A stretch of 64,000 nucleotides of DNA, taken from Codonopsis lanceolata. Taxonomy: Eukaryota; Streptophyta; Magnoliopsida; Asterales; Campanulaceae. Where the stretch lies: the NCBI GenBank assembly GCA_013146195.2, contig CM028381.1, positions 53,754,099 to 53,818,098 on the forward strand, read 5' to 3'. Position numbers and translations under genes: made by a program. The notes below the pieces were generated by a model. It saw nothing but the letters and a program-made list of their open reading frames with translations. It ran no database searches and was not told the DNA's origin. Positions 10,928 through 22,189 of the stretch are shown one piece after another. Position 1 is the stretch's first letter. Every line of letters starts with the position of its first letter.

Positions 10928-11401
10928 TTCCGCGATCCAACGCCTTCGAGATGACGCGAACCTTGGAATTGTGAATGACGTCACAATTGGGATGACTCTC
11001 CAACTGATAAGTTGAATTCAATTATAAACAACGAATCCACGAAGTTTATAATCCGAGCTTCCAATCCAGACACTCAAAGAAACAATTTTCTAACCGAAAA
11101 TCAACTCAACTTTTATTCATCAAAATTCTCTCTGGCTAAAACAATGTTTAAGAATGCCTTTTATAGGCTTACAAAATAAATCATAATTCTTGTAGGACAA
11201 GAAAACTAAATAAAAGGAAACTCTTAAACCCTAAACTTTAGGAACAAGAAACCTAAATAAAAGGAAACACTAAATAAAAAGGAAACTAAAATTACCCAAA
11301 CATTAAAACAGGAAAATAACAAAAACGGCAGCTTTCTGGAGACCTTGCGGTCGCATGGTCCACAGTTCCTCCAATCTTGCTTCCTGGTCCGAATCATATC
11401 A
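10921..11401 (-). repeat. 3' LTR of the gypsy remnant
   Basis: The minus strand runs TGATATGATTCGG... to ...CGCGGAATCATTCA, 481 bp, with TG/CA ends and short inverted termini (TGAT/ATCA-like). It is preceded by the purine run GAGGGAGAG (about 11403-11411), as expected for a 3' LTR. Flanking host bases at 10916-10920 are TACGA; the matching duplicate cannot be found because the other end is lost. Confidence 0.75.
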
Positions 11402-11429
11402 TACTCTCCCTCTTGAAAAGGATTTGCCC

Positions 11430-11849
11430 TCAAATCCGCTCTTGGCCGATCATTAAAATGTCCTTTGATTCGAACTTGAGACCCGTACGTTGTCCATTCT
11501 TCCACCCCTTTTCCCTCGGATCAAATAACTCGTGATCCCGAACACTTAACAAAACTTTCTTACCCTTACTCTCAACTAGCATCCTCCTTTGGTCTTCTTG
11601 CACTTGGCTTGGCGTTAGTGGTACAAGTGTGATTGGCTTCTGATTAAACACGAAGGAATATTTGTTGGTGAATCCATCATGCTTCACTTGACGATCATAT
11701 TGCCATGGCCTTCCAAGTAATAAATGGCTTGCATTCATAGGAACCACATCACATAAGACTTCGTCCTCGTAGACTCCTATACGAAATGTCACAAGCACTT
11801 GTTTCTCCGTCCTCCCTCTTATAAGGGCAAGGCTGGTTGTCCCCCTCAA
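11430..11849 (-). pseudogene. gypsy aspartic protease-region fragment
   Basis: The reading frame contains VTFRIGVYEDEVLCDVVPMN then ASHLLLGRPWQYDRQVKHDG, the conserved block after the retropepsin domain in chromovirus-like Ty3/gypsy polyproteins. The catalytic DSGA part is missing upstream. In shifted frame it continues to DLRANPFQEGE, which normally lies at the polyprotein C-terminus, revealing the internal deletion. Confidence 0.75.
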
Positions 11850-11869
11850 GTTTGTATTTTTTTCCTTTA

Positions 11870-12225
11870 ATTAATAAACTCCGCAGGGTGCCGCCCCTAC
11901 TTCCGTAAATAATATTAAAAAAAAACTCATTTACAAAACTCATCATTTATAGACCCACCACAACCACAACCTTAAATTCCACTATTTACAAACTCCGATT
12001 CAATATTTTGAATTATCAAATCTAAAGATTGAAACACAGCCCTTGTGAAGAATTGCAAATTTGATGGTTTGGATATCTAGCAATGTCGTATTCCACCTTA
12101 ACCATCACTATCATAATTACAATCGCCGCCACCACCGCTCCTAACTACCACCACCACCACCATTCATGCAATCGTCGTGACTGTCATCACCATCACTATC
12201 GCGTGCCATGAAACGTATTCACATC
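11870..12225 (-). repeat. Unknown repeat R, inverted third copy
   Basis: On the minus strand this resembles parts of the tandem repeat at 21440-21760 and 22490-22780: runs of GGTGGTGGTGG and GATGGTGATGA, then AAATTTAAGGTTGTGGTGG and an AAATGATGAGTTTTG-like block. It is interrupted on its right by the LTR that starts at 12226. Confidence 0.55.
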
Positions 12226-12269
12226 TGTAGACACCTCAATTTTGTACCCCTACGATACAATGTCCTATG

Positions 12270-12306
<37 letters not shown>

Positions 12307-13080
12307 AAATTATTGGACTTATAAAAATGACTTTCCGTTAGAGTTTCAGGTAATTGGACTTAACAGACGTTAAATAAACAAATAAATCAAAACAGAACAA
12401 AACAAACAACAAGGGCCTGGAAGAAAACTTCTTTTTGGCTTTGCAAGGCTACATGGAGTAGCTCCCCATGCTAGGGAACCCCATGCATGGGGGCCGCTCC
12501 ATGCTCTTCCTCCTCCAAGCAACTTAAACGCTACTGTTTTCCTCTAACCGCCCTGTGCGTCTTTTGTTGTCTTCGTCTCAAGCCTCAACTTGGCTCGCCA
12601 TGCACTAAATTGAGAGATACGCTGTCGTTTAATCGACTGCATTCTCCTTTAATATAGTCCTTCGACACTCTCATTTCTCACGGACAAAAAAACACACTCA
12701 CACATACATGCCATCCGAAGCCTCTCTACCGAAGAACCAAAGAAGAAGAAGAAAGTTTCCTCGTTTCAAGCCGAACAACAACAAGACAACCCAACAACAC
12801 AACATTACAACAACACAACAACACAACACACAACAAGAAGAAAAACTTCCTTTCTAGGAAAGACAGGGGAAGCACAATCAGAATCTTCGAGTGCCTAGTG
12901 GGACTAAGCCTATGTGTATATACCGAGTCAGACATTCACGCTACAAGAGGTAAGTACAAATTTATTTGTTTTATCCCGTTAATATAAATGTAGAATATTA
13001 TAATATGAATGCTATGTAAATAATAATATTATTATTCAGCATGTTGTAAATAGTAAACAAAAATAAAATAATTATGCATG

Positions 13081-13157
<77 letters not shown>

Positions 13158-13646
13158 TATATACGTAGCCGTTACTATGCACAAATAACATTAAACAAAG
13201 TAATGTTTTATTTTTCAAAAGGTTGGAGAGGACATAGACCTTACCCCAACCCTTATTTTTTATTAATTAATTCCTTGAAAGGCTACAATTATAGATATAA
13301 TTATAGATATATGATGCCTTTGGTGTGGCTAGAACAAATAGTGCCTCTGGTGAGGCTTTGTACACCCGACCTCTCAGTTGAGAGTAGTGATGTACCGGGG
13401 TACCTCTAGTAGGGTTTGAATGCTCGACCTCTCCGTTAAGATAAATGAGCAGCTAAATGGGGCCTTTAGGTAAGGTTTGAACAACAACGTTGCCTTCGAA
13501 AAGGCTTGAACACCCGATCTTTCTATTGAAAGTTGTAAAGTCCAGGGTGTCTCAAATGAGACTTGAACACCCGACCTCTCCGTTATGAGAAATGAGCAGT
13601 ATCAGTTGAGTTAGAGCTTGTTGGTAGAGTAATGTTATTTTGAACT

Positions 13647-13736
<90 letters not shown>

Positions 13737-14029
13737 TCCTTCTAGACTATATAGTTTAAAAACATGTTAATTTATTTTGAAACCCTAAAATGAGACCGAA
13801 AGGGCGAGTAGGGTGCTTAATCCCTCCCCAACTCGTAACCTAGCCTCCGAACTTACATATCTTCTTGTACACTTGGTTTTTCTCTGTTTGAGCTTAAAAT
13901 AACGATGACGACTTTGTACATATATATTTATAGGGTCCACAACAAGAACGGGTGTATTCCATGCGCTCATATGTTTTGAAACCATCCGTTTTTCATTTAA
14001 CATGGTAGGGGTTCAAAACGGGGTTCTCA
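12226..14029 (+). repeat. LTR, TGTAGACACC family (gypsy, Tat/Ogre-like)
   Basis: It begins TGTAGACACCTCAATTTTG and ends GGGGTTCTCA, 1804 bp. The beginning matches, in inverse orientation, the outer ends of the LTRs at 16573-18068 and 26388-27718; the 3' part shares CGAAAGGGCGAGT, CCCAACTCGTAAC and the CATTCCATGCGC-type block. It holds TA runs (12274-12302, 13082-13153, 13685-13730), a CA run (13650-13683) and an inserted SINE-like segment. No clear primer site follows at 14030. Assignment to the Tat/Ogre lineage is inference from the terminus style and from the TGGCGACT primer site of the relative at 16552. Confidence 0.65.
13340..13640 (-). repeat. tRNA-derived SINE-like segment with repeated T-arms
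   Basis: Read on the minus strand from 13640, a Pol III A-box-like string (TCTAACTCAACTGAT, about 13600-13616) is followed about 40 bases later by a B-box (GTGTTCAAGTC, about 13559-13569), with CTCATAACGGAGAGGTC between them as in tRNA anticodon and variable regions. The B-box/T-arm portion then recurs near 13500, 13472, 13415 and 13351 (TTCAAGCC, GTTCAAACC, ATTCAAACC, GTACAAAGCC). This is a tRNA-related head with tandemly repeated T-arm-like modules; no 3' tail or target duplication was found. Confidence 0.5.
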
Positions 14030-14461
14030 TAACATCGTCTTGCTCAAACAAAGAAATAAAATCTCTTTAACTTCCGTTCAGTCGGACTTCTTTCTTCGAA
14101 CATTTCTGTCTTCTTACTCGCTTTCCTCCTTTGGTGCCAGATCACTAAGAAAGGAGAAAATCTAATTTTAGTATGCGATTACTTGAACGGATACCAGTAG
14201 GTGACAGTCTCATTCAATTAAAGCATAGTTGTGGTAGAAGAGAAGAACATCGATATAGGGAAGGAGAATAGAGAGATTCTCTCGTTTAATTTCCTTAGGT
14301 CCTATCGAAATGAGTAAGCAAGTGAAGACCAAAAGAGGTTTGGGGTTTGGAACACAATTAAGGAACAGAGTAAAATATTTTGTTAGGTTTAGGTATTGAA
14401 CTCAATTATTTGTGGTTAGTCCAGTTGTGAGTGCCCCATTCTCGAACCGGTCTGCACTACT
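14030..14461 (+). other. 5' untranslated part of the TGTAGACACC element
   Basis: The string from CTTGCTCAAACAAAG through ATCTCTTTAACTTCC, GTCGGACTTCTTTCTTCG resembles the reverse complement of 21375-21450, suggesting a shared internal or flanking segment of the same family. No gag follows. Confidence 0.4.
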
Positions 14462-14660
14462 GAAATGCGGGCGAGTTTCAAAACTTCAAGCGCGTGGAAT
14501 ATGCTCGGCCATATTTGTAGACTCAAAATATTTAAAAGAGTCACCATCTTTATTTTAAGAATAAATAAAGCAAACCAAATATACCAGATTTGTGGTTCGG
14601 AGGCTAAGTTACGAGTTGGGAAGGGGTTAAGAAACTACATTTTAGAGTTGCAAATAGAGC
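14462..14660 (-). repeat. LTR fragment, TGTAGACACC family
   Basis: The plus strand GAAATGCGGGCGAGTTTCAA, GTGGAATATGCTCGG, and GCTAAGTTACGAGTTGGGAA match the inner part of the minus-oriented LTRs at 16600-16780 and 26415-26590. Both ends are missing. Confidence 0.6.
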
Positions 14661-14879
14661 CTATGAAATTTTGGCTATAATAACGACTTATTTTGTAGTT
14701 ATTTTATAACAGAATATTTACCAGCATAACGACTTATTTTATGATATATTACTATTTAATAGTATTCTTATTATACAAAAATAATAACAACTTTTAGCTT
14801 ATCGAGAATGTCCACAACGCATTCTACGAGAGATATAAGTCTATTAAGGATTAAATCCATCCTAATCTTGTTTTGGTCG
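14661..14879. other. AT-rich spacer
   Basis: ACGACTTATTTT-type words occur twice (about 14682 and 14731). Nothing else is recognised. Confidence 0.3.
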
Positions 14880-15326
14880 TTTTCCTTTCAGACAGCGACC
14901 TACCATGTCATTTGTCTTCCCACACCCACTCTTCAACAACTATCTTCATATAAAAATCCCTTTGGGTCTCCTCCCAACTACACCAAACTTTGCATCGCCC
15001 TTACTCCGAGCACAAACTCGCTGCTCGTTCCTCTCCGTGTGTCTTCCTTGGCTACTCGCTCACTCAAAGTGTCTATCCGTGCTATGACCCGACCACAACT
15101 AAACTCTTTATCTCCCATCATGTCATGGCCAAAGTCGATCTTCATCTTGCTCGCCCGGATATCTCCACTCATGCTACTTGGTTACCCCCCGCCCTCCCCA
15201 TGAAACTCTCTCAGGTCCATACACACCTTCCGCTGAGCTGTAGTGACTCTACACCAGTTGCTCCTAGCACTAACCAGAACTTGGTTTATCTCCGCTCCCC
15301 GATACACCAGCCTCACCCAGCAAGTA
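14880..15326 (+). pseudogene. Ty1/copia integrase C-terminal fragment
   Basis: Frames give PTPTLQQLSSYKNPFGSPPNY followed, after a frameshift, by HKLAARSSPCVFLGYSLTQS and CYDPTTTKLFISHHV, the conserved copia block after the integrase core. Neither the core nor reverse transcriptase is attached. It is similar in kind to, but distinct from, the block in the first copia element. Confidence 0.8.
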
Positions 15327-15910
15327 TGTAACACCTGGGAACTGCATATTTAATTAATTGTGCATTATGGTGTATTAGCATGATTATTATGTGTTACGTG
15401 TTATGTTAAATGTGTTTAGTGTTATGAACTGGAGTAATTGTTTTAAAAGAGTCCATTTGAGCTCAAGATATGGTGGGCTTAATGTGTGATGTGTTTAAAG
15501 TCCACAATGTGACTTTGGTTATGTTGGTTATGACTTTTAACCACCGTGGAAAGAAAAGTGCCCAATGTTTTGGACAGACAAGTGTAGCTTCTTTTGACAG
15601 TCTTTGGTAAGCCTAGAAATAGTGCATTCCTTCTCCAAAGTATAAGACCACCCTTTTCTACTTGTACTTTCTACCTGTACTTCGACCTCCCAAGATCGGA
15701 AAAATCTCGGTTGAAGGGTCTATACTCTTTCCGGGATCCACCATTCAAACAATCTAGGAATACCATCAAAGTTTTCAAAACATAAAAAATAAAAATCGGT
15801 CACTAACTTTGGGGTGTAAGAACCGACTGGTATATGAATTGTTCTAGCAAGATATACATGCATATGGAAAAAGGTAGCAATTCGTTATCCCTACATGGTG
15901 CACGTGTGTG
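15327..15910 (+). repeat. LTR-like sequence beginning TGTAACACCTGGG
   Basis: A TGTAACACC start, common among plant gypsy LTRs, directly follows the truncated copia fragment. No second copy, primer site or target duplication is visible; the right limit is a guess. Confidence 0.3.
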
Positions 15911-16329
15911 AGTCATTTATATTTTTTTTCTTTTTAAAAATGATTTTTTGAAAGAAATGTAAACTAAGCGTGCAATGTACTGTAATATATTATTTGAAAA
16001 CATTTTTTTTGAAAAATATTTTTTTAAGAGTAAATCAAAGTATTTTAACCGGACCCGAAGGTTACCTACGTTATACATTTCGAGACTCAGGTTATCGTAG
16101 TTCAACTATGTCAGAGGAATTTTTCTCCTCTCTTTTTTTTGAAGCAACCCACCCCCCTTTTTGCTTTGAGAAAATGAGTTTTTTTTGTTGAAAGAAGAGA
16201 ATTTTTTTTGCATAGATTTTTTTTTTGGAAAACAAAATTTTGTTTTGTTTTGAGAAAATGAATTTCGTTTTGTGAAAGACAAGAATTTTCTTTTGATTTT
16301 TTTTAATTTGAAAAATATTTTTTTTGCTT
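15911..16329. repeat. T-rich low-complexity stretch
   Basis: Imperfect repeats of a TTTTTGAAAGAAGAGAATTTT-like word alternating with GAGAAAATGA. Read on the minus strand it gives long Lys/Phe-rich open frames that are a composition artefact. It may be the A-rich untranslated leader of the neighbouring minus-oriented element. Confidence 0.5.
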
Positions 16330-16551
16330 TGAGAAAATGATTTTCTTTTTTTAAAAAGAGATTTTTTAAAAAAAATACAAAATTTTCTTTTTGTTCTGAC
16401 AAAATAAATTTTCTTTTTTGAAAGAAGAGAATTTTTTCACTTTGAATTTTTTTTGATTTTTTTGAAAAAATAAACCAAAGAATATATTTAAAAAACATAT
16501 TAACAACCCAAAGAAAAATAAGTCAAGCCCTCTTTTGCTTTAAGAAATAAC

Positions 16552-16569
16552 GTCTTAGTAAAGTCGCCA
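16552..16569 (-). promoter_or_regulatory. Probable primer binding site (TGGCGACT type)
   Basis: Three bases inside the LTR end the minus strand reads TGGCGACTTTACTAAGAC. It begins TGG, complementary to a tRNA CCA end, and resembles the TGGCGACTCC primer sites known from Tat/Ogre-type elements. The counterpart at 26388 has decayed to TGACTACTCT. Confidence 0.5.
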
Positions 16570-16572
16570 CTT

Positions 16573-17106
16573 TGAAAACCCTGTTTTAAACTCCTTCACG
16601 TGAAATGCGAATGGTTTCAAAACTTAGGTGCATGGAATACGCTCTACCTCGTCATGGACACTAAGAGTGTATTTATAAAGTCATCACCTCTATTTTAAGG
16701 TTAAACAAAGAAAAACTAATAAATATAAAAACTGTGGGTTCGAGGGCTAAGTTACGAGTTGGGAAGGGGTTATGTACTCAACTCGCCCTTTCGGTCTCAC
16801 TATGAATTTGCCATTATGCTCAATTTATTGTATACACTTTAGTCTAGAAAACAACAAAAGAAGATTAACATTTTATTGAACTATATACAACAATAATAAT
16901 GAAATAAACTATTTATGTGCATTTTTATATTACTTTGCATGCAAAAATAATACACTTTTAAATGAAAAAAACATAGCAACTATCTAGATTATATAAAAAT
17001 TAACTAAACAGGAAAACCCTATTTTACGTTACAAATAAAAAAGGGTAGGAAAACCAACTATTAGTAATGTTTACAAGATAATAATAATATTTAAAGATCC
17101 ACATTG

Positions 17107-17181
<75 letters not shown>

Positions 17182-18068
17182 TTTATTTACAAACAAAAAT
17201 AAATAAGTACGAGAACAGAACCTACCTCTTGGAGCATGAGTGTCTGAACACGGTACGCCTAGGCTTAGGCAATCAACATGTGCTTCCCATGTCCTTCCGA
17301 GAAAGGAAGTCTTTTTGCTTTGTTGTTGTTGTTGTTGTTGTGGTAGGCAGTATGCTATGCTATGCCCAGAATAGGCTAAGGCGGTGGGATACGTTTTGGC
17401 AAGATTTTGGTAGAGTAACGGTAGTATTTGGATTTTTGATCGACTTTCTTGGGCAAGGATGGAGGCTTGCTTGAAGCAAGGAAGGCTCGCTTGGGCGAGG
17501 AGAGGAGGCTTGCTCGAAGCAAGGAAGGATCGCTTAGGCAAGGAGAGGAGACTTGCTCGGAGCAAGAAACGCTCACTTGGACGTGGAGAATAGGCTCACT
17601 TGCTCGGGTAAGGGAGGAGAGGCAGCTTCTTTGGCAGAGGCTTCTTCGAGAGAGAAAGAAGAGAATGCTGTGGGATGCCTTGGTGTGTAGAAATGAGACG
17701 CTAAAGGCCAATATTTATAGCCATTTTTGGGGAGAGGCAACCGAAGGGACGGGGTAGTGACAATAGCAGTCGACACTAAAGATCGAAGCCCGCGTCTTGC
17801 ACGTGTGAGCACTTAAGAGGAAGAAGAAAGGGGAGGGCACGGCTAACCAAGCACAGTGGGAGTTGCTGCCATGACTTGTTGGCGTGACTCCCTCTTTGTT
17901 TTCTATATTTTTAGCTTCTACATTTTCGACATTAATTATTTGGTCATTTCTCTGTTAAGTCCTGGTTGCCCTGAAACGTAACGGAAGTAACTTTCGTTAG
18001 TCCAATTAATTTGTAAATTATATTTTTAGGACATCGTAGCGCAGGGGTATGAAATTGGGATGTATACA
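16573..18068 (-). repeat. LTR of Tat/Ogre-like gypsy element, copy 1
   Basis: The minus strand starts TGTATACATCCCAATTTC at 18068 and ends GGGTTTTCA at 16573, 1496 bp. A TATA-like box (GGCTATAAATATTGG on the minus strand) lies near 17705. A long TA run occupies 17108-17178. Minus-strand frames in the LTR are repetitive (SLPKRSFLASSKPPLL) and not credible proteins. The 5' edge interrupts copia RT codons, so this is an insertion into an older copia element. Confidence 0.7.
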
Positions 18069-19500
18069 GGATGCAAATGGATTTACAAGGTGAAGTACAA
18101 TTCTGATGGAAGTGTGGAAAGATTCAAAGCCAGATTGGTTGCTAATTACGGCTACAACGAGACTGAAGGAATATATTTTTCTGAAACTTTTTCCACATTA
18201 GCAAAGATGGTTACTGTAAGAACCATCCTAGCCATAGCTGCAGCACAAAGTTGGGAAGCACACCAACTTGATGTTAACAATGCAATTCTGCATGAAGAAC
18301 TAGATGAAGAAGTGGACATGAATTTGCCTCTTGTGTACAAAGGCGATAGAGCACATAAGAGTGTAAGCAGATTCAGGAAATCTTTATATGGCAGAAAACA
18401 GGCCTCAAGACAATGGTTCTCCAAATTAACTGAATTCCTCGTTGACTTTGGTTACACTCATCTCTAGTAGATTACTTTCTCTTCATTCACAAAGAAGGTC
18501 CTAGATTCACCCGTGTATTAGTATATGTAGATGATGTTTTTCTTGCTAGCAATGACATAACAACTATCAAACTCTTTAAACATGCTTTTACATAACGAGT
18601 TCAGTATCAAGGATTTAGGGGCCATCAAGTATTATCTTGGGATTGAAGTGATAAAATTAGCGGATGGGTTTCATATGAGTCATAGGAAGTATGCGATGGA
18701 ATTAGTGGAAGCAGCAGGCCTTCTAAATACAAGACTTCTCACTATTCCTTTTGATCCAAATGGGAAACTTATGATCAATGAGGATACTCCTTTGGATAAT
18801 CCCTCAGAATATAGGCAGTTGGTTGGGAAATTAATCTACTTGACTATAACCAGGTCAGATTTGGCCTTTGCTGCTCAATGTTTGAGCAAATTTGTCCAAA
18901 GTCCAAGGAATACACAATTGAAGGTTTTTCATAGAGTATTAAGGTATGTCAAGGCTTCACCAGAACAAGGAATCTATTTTCCCTTTTCTAACCTTCATCT
19001 TCAGGCATTCTGTGATAGTGACTGGGCAGGGAATCCTAATGATAGAAAATCCATCACAGGTTTTTGCATGATACTGGGAAAATCAGTTATTTCTTGGCAT
19101 TCAAAGAGACAGTCAGTGGTGTCTAAGTCATCCAGTGGTGTCTAAGTCATCCACTGAGACTGAGTATAGGGCTTTAGCTACTGCTAGTTGTGAAGTGATA
19201 TAGCTTAGTAGTCTCCTAAAGGATTTGTAAGCTCAATTTCCCACACCTATCAAAGTATTGTGACAGTCAGCTATAGTAGTGGCCAATAACCCTGTTAACC
19301 ATGCTAGAACCAAACATATAGAATAGGACTACCATTTATTCGTGGGAAAATTAAGAATGGTATCATCAGTTTACATCACATAACTACCAAGAATCAATTG
19401 GCAGATATCTTCACTAAATTCCTAGGGAAGAGTCTACATTGGAATTTCCTTTCCAAGTTTGGAATTGTGAGCATTTACACACCCTCAACTTTGGGGAGGG
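18069..19500 (+). pseudogene. copia RT-RNase H remnant, copy 1
   Basis: The frame opens at GCKWIYKVKYNSDGSVERFK and continues through HQLDVNNAILHEELDEEVDM, SLYGRKQASRQWFSKLTEFL, VLVYVDDVFLASND (catalytic YVDD kept), then FSIKDLGAIKYYLGIEV and the RNase H region FCDSDWAGNPNDRKSITGF. Frameshifts occur near 18465 and 18590 and stops near 19140-19330. The usual TE(T/Y)(R/K)A part is present in shifted frame (STETEYRALATAS). The first part of RT, integrase and gag are lost to the LTR insertion on the left. Confidence 0.9.
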
Positions 19501-19848
19501 TATTAACAGTATTCATTCTTGCAGTCATGGATTCAAATAGACAAAAGCTGGTGAGGTTATAAGTAAAGCTAAACATGGAGAGATAAAGTCCAAATTGAAG
19601 AAGTTCCTCAATGATATTATTGTTGAAAGTCACAGTACCTGGGTGTAATTTGTGTTAACTCGGAGGACTCTCTTGTAATATGTTGATTGTTTTAGTTATT
19701 TTGATAGTCGTTGTCCAAAAGGGTTGTTGCCCTCTTTCTATTTCTCTTTGTATAAATAGTTAGGTCTATCTCTGTATTTTAATTACAAGTTAATACAATT
19801 CCTCTAAGCAATTCCTTCAATACTATTTCAATTTATCTTCTCTTTTCA
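19501..19848 (+). repeat. 3' LTR of copia copy 1
   Basis: It follows the purine tract TTGGGGAGGG and reads TATTAACAG (decayed TG) to CTTCTCTTTTCA, about 348 bp. It contains TATAAATAG at about 19752 and a T-rich polyadenylation-like end. The start is set by the purine tract and by the counterpart at 29656. Confidence 0.6.
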
Positions 19849-19962
19849 GATATATCAATTACAATAAGATACTTATGATTACTTTCTTCAATTAGATTCA
19901 ACGTGCAATAAATATGATCAAGAAATGAATATGTGTCTGATTATGATTAATTATTTGTATAC

Positions 19963-20017
<55 letters not shown>

Positions 20018-20765
20018 CTATGTATAGAAGTCTTATTTGATAAACAACCAACACAAGTTGTTGAATTCAATTTAATTCATTTCAATTTTACTAACTATAT
20101 TAATTGCTATTGAACAGATTTCTTAAAAGAGTAGTGCTAAATTATTTAAATTGATCAAGATCAAAAGCATTTAATATTTTTAAAACCATTTGAAAAAGAC
20201 ACATACACACACACACACACACACATTTTAGCTCAAATTGATCGTAAAGGACATATAAAAATCCTTTACATATGTGTAATAAATATCTCTCTTACTATAA
20301 AAGTCGAGCATGTTTCTTACAATTTAATTGATAGACAAAAATAACCCTTCACCAAATAAACTACCCACCATTTAATTAAGGACAAAACAAGTAAATTTAC
20401 CATGACAAAAAGTAATGTTTGGACAAAAATAGCCCTAATTATAATAAATCACTCACTATTAATTAAGGTTGAACAAGTAAATTTGTCATAGGCTAATTAA
20501 TTCCATGAATAATTAAATAATAATTTGATCCCTTGACTTATACATATTTTAAAGTTAGGTCCTACATTATTGAATTCATTCATTTCGTCTTGTATTTTGA
20601 TTTTGTTATCATTTTCCCCCTCCTACTATTATCGTTACAAATATCATCCAATATATTCTAAAATGACAAAAATACATTTACTCAAGAGACTAAAACTTTA
20701 TTCGAAACTAAAAAAATATTTGAAACTAAAATAAAGTTTTATTTCTTTATTTCTTAAATATATAT
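19849..20765. other. AT-rich spacer with microsatellites
   Basis: A (TA)n run at 19966-20012 and a (CA)n run at about 20203-20225. Two related short blocks (AAATAGCCCTAATTATAATA / AAAATAACCCTTCACCAAAT) suggest a decayed repeat. No gene is seen. Confidence 0.35.
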
Positions 20766-22189
20766 GTTAGGGAAAGATATTATTAGATGTATATAGAAAA
20801 TTGTAACTATAATGATAGATTTGTTAGTGAGTATCAAACTATTAAGCAAATCTGTAGCATGTTTAGTTATTACCCATGAATAAGCTAAGAGAAACGGGTT
20901 AAGAAAATGTGCCATAATGTTAAGAAGATGAAGAAAATGAAGAACCAATTGATGAATCTATGCGTTTTATTAGAAAAGAATGCTAAAATCTACTATTTAC
21001 TTCTTTAAATTTTCAAACTACTACAACAGCTTTTAAAACTATCAATGGTCCCTAACTTATAGATATTATAAACAAAACTAATGTTAGTAATCGCAAATAA
21101 TTGGATTCAAAATATTTTACTAATTTTCATAACTGGGTTCCAAACCTCTGACCTCTTTTGGTCTTAATTTGCTTGCTCCTCTTCATCGGACTCGAGGTAG
21201 TTACATGTGAGAATCTCTATATTCCCTCATCTGGCTATCGACTTTCTTTCTTCTACCGCAACTCTCCTTTTATTGAAATAGGTTGTCACCAACCGACATC
21301 CTTTTAAGTAGTTTCATCCTAAAATTAGATTTTCTCCTTACTTAGTAATTTGCACAAAAAAGTGTATTGGAACTAAGAAATGAGAGATTTTTAAAGAAAG
21401 AAGTTCGACTAAACGAAAGTTAAAGAGATTTTATGTCTCCTTTTGAGCAAGGCGAGGTGAGTGCGTTTCTTGGTGATGGTGATAACGGTGTTGACGAGTG
21501 CAAGGATAGTGGTGTTAGGGGTGGTGATGACGGTGATTGTAGAGATGACAGTGGTGGTTTAGATGAAGTACAACATTGTGAGATTTACAAATCATCAAAT
21601 TTTCAAAGATCCATATGGGTTTCAGTTTCAATTTGAAAATTTGAAAAATTAAAAAATTGAGTTTGAGTTTGTAAAAAGTGAAATTTAAGGTTGTGGTGGT
21701 GGTGTGTCCATAAATGATGGCTTTTGCAAATGAGTTACTTTGAAGGTAGGAGTAAGGAATTATAAAATGAAATAAAATCAAATAAAAAATTAACTTTTGT
21801 GTTAATGGTGAAATATGAGGTCGTAGTGGTGGTGAGTCTATGAATAATAAGGTTGATGGAAAAAAGTGAAGGAAGTTATAATAAATTGAATATAATCTAA
21901 ATTTCATTTTTTTGGAGTAATGCATTTTTTTCGCCTTTGAATTTAAAATAAGACAAAGTATAACTATTGAAATAATTATTTATTATTTTAATTAAAATAT
22001 ATTTTAAATATCAAATGGCAAACTAAATTACGAAAATATAATCAAATCTCACTTTGCGTCACAAGTAAAATATGACCAAAATAATCCTAACATGTATGAT
22101 TTTCCATTACTGTTTTTAACACCCATGAACGTGAGAGGACAAAGTCGGACAAATATAAAAATTATGTATGAAAGTGAGACATCATAGAT
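20766..22189 (+). repeat. Unknown tandem repeat R, unit 1
   Basis: It starts GTTAGGGAAAGATATTATTAG and matches the next unit at 22190 (ATTGGGAAAGACATTATTAG), a period near 1424 bp. Shared marks are TTTGCGTTTTGTTAGAGAAG-like text, a GGTGATGGTGATAAC trinucleotide-rich stretch (about 21470-21560), CCATATGGGTTTCAGTTTC, and AAAGTCGGACAAATA near the end. No protein is recognised; the open frames over the GGTGAT run are composition effects. Confidence 0.6.

Larger units (their letters stand above)
10921..11849 (-). mobile_element. Ty3/gypsy remnant: protease joined to 3' LTR
   Basis: On the minus strand a protease-like frame is followed by RADLRANPFQEGE, a polypurine tract and an LTR. Reverse transcriptase, RNase H and integrase between protease and the polyprotein C-terminus are gone, so it is an internal-deletion derivative. 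The 5' LTR and gag are also missing; similarity stops near 11850. Its insertion truncated the F-box gene. Confidence 0.75.
16330..19848 (+). repeat. Duplicated block, copy 1 (LTR + copia 3' half)
   Basis: This block matches 26160-29797 along its length: T-rich leader, primer-site region, TGTAGACACC-family LTR, then copia reverse transcriptase to RNase H and LTR start. Both copies switch from LTR to copia at the same nucleotide (TACA then GGATGCAAATGG). The copies differ by many point changes and by small and large indels. Confidence 0.75.

Noticed and set aside
16106..16498. Lys/Phe-rich 130-codon minus-strand frame
   Set aside because: Product of the T-rich low-complexity stretch; no domain and no equivalent in copy 2 of the block.
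17071..17565. Minus-strand frame with a long IYIYIY tail and SLPKRSFLASSKPP repeats
   Set aside because: It crosses a TA microsatellite and an internally repeated LTR region; it lies wholly within an LTR.
21433..21636. Gly/Asp-rich plus-strand frame
   Set aside because: It is a translation of the GGTGAT-type trinucleotide run of repeat R and is not kept open in unit 2.
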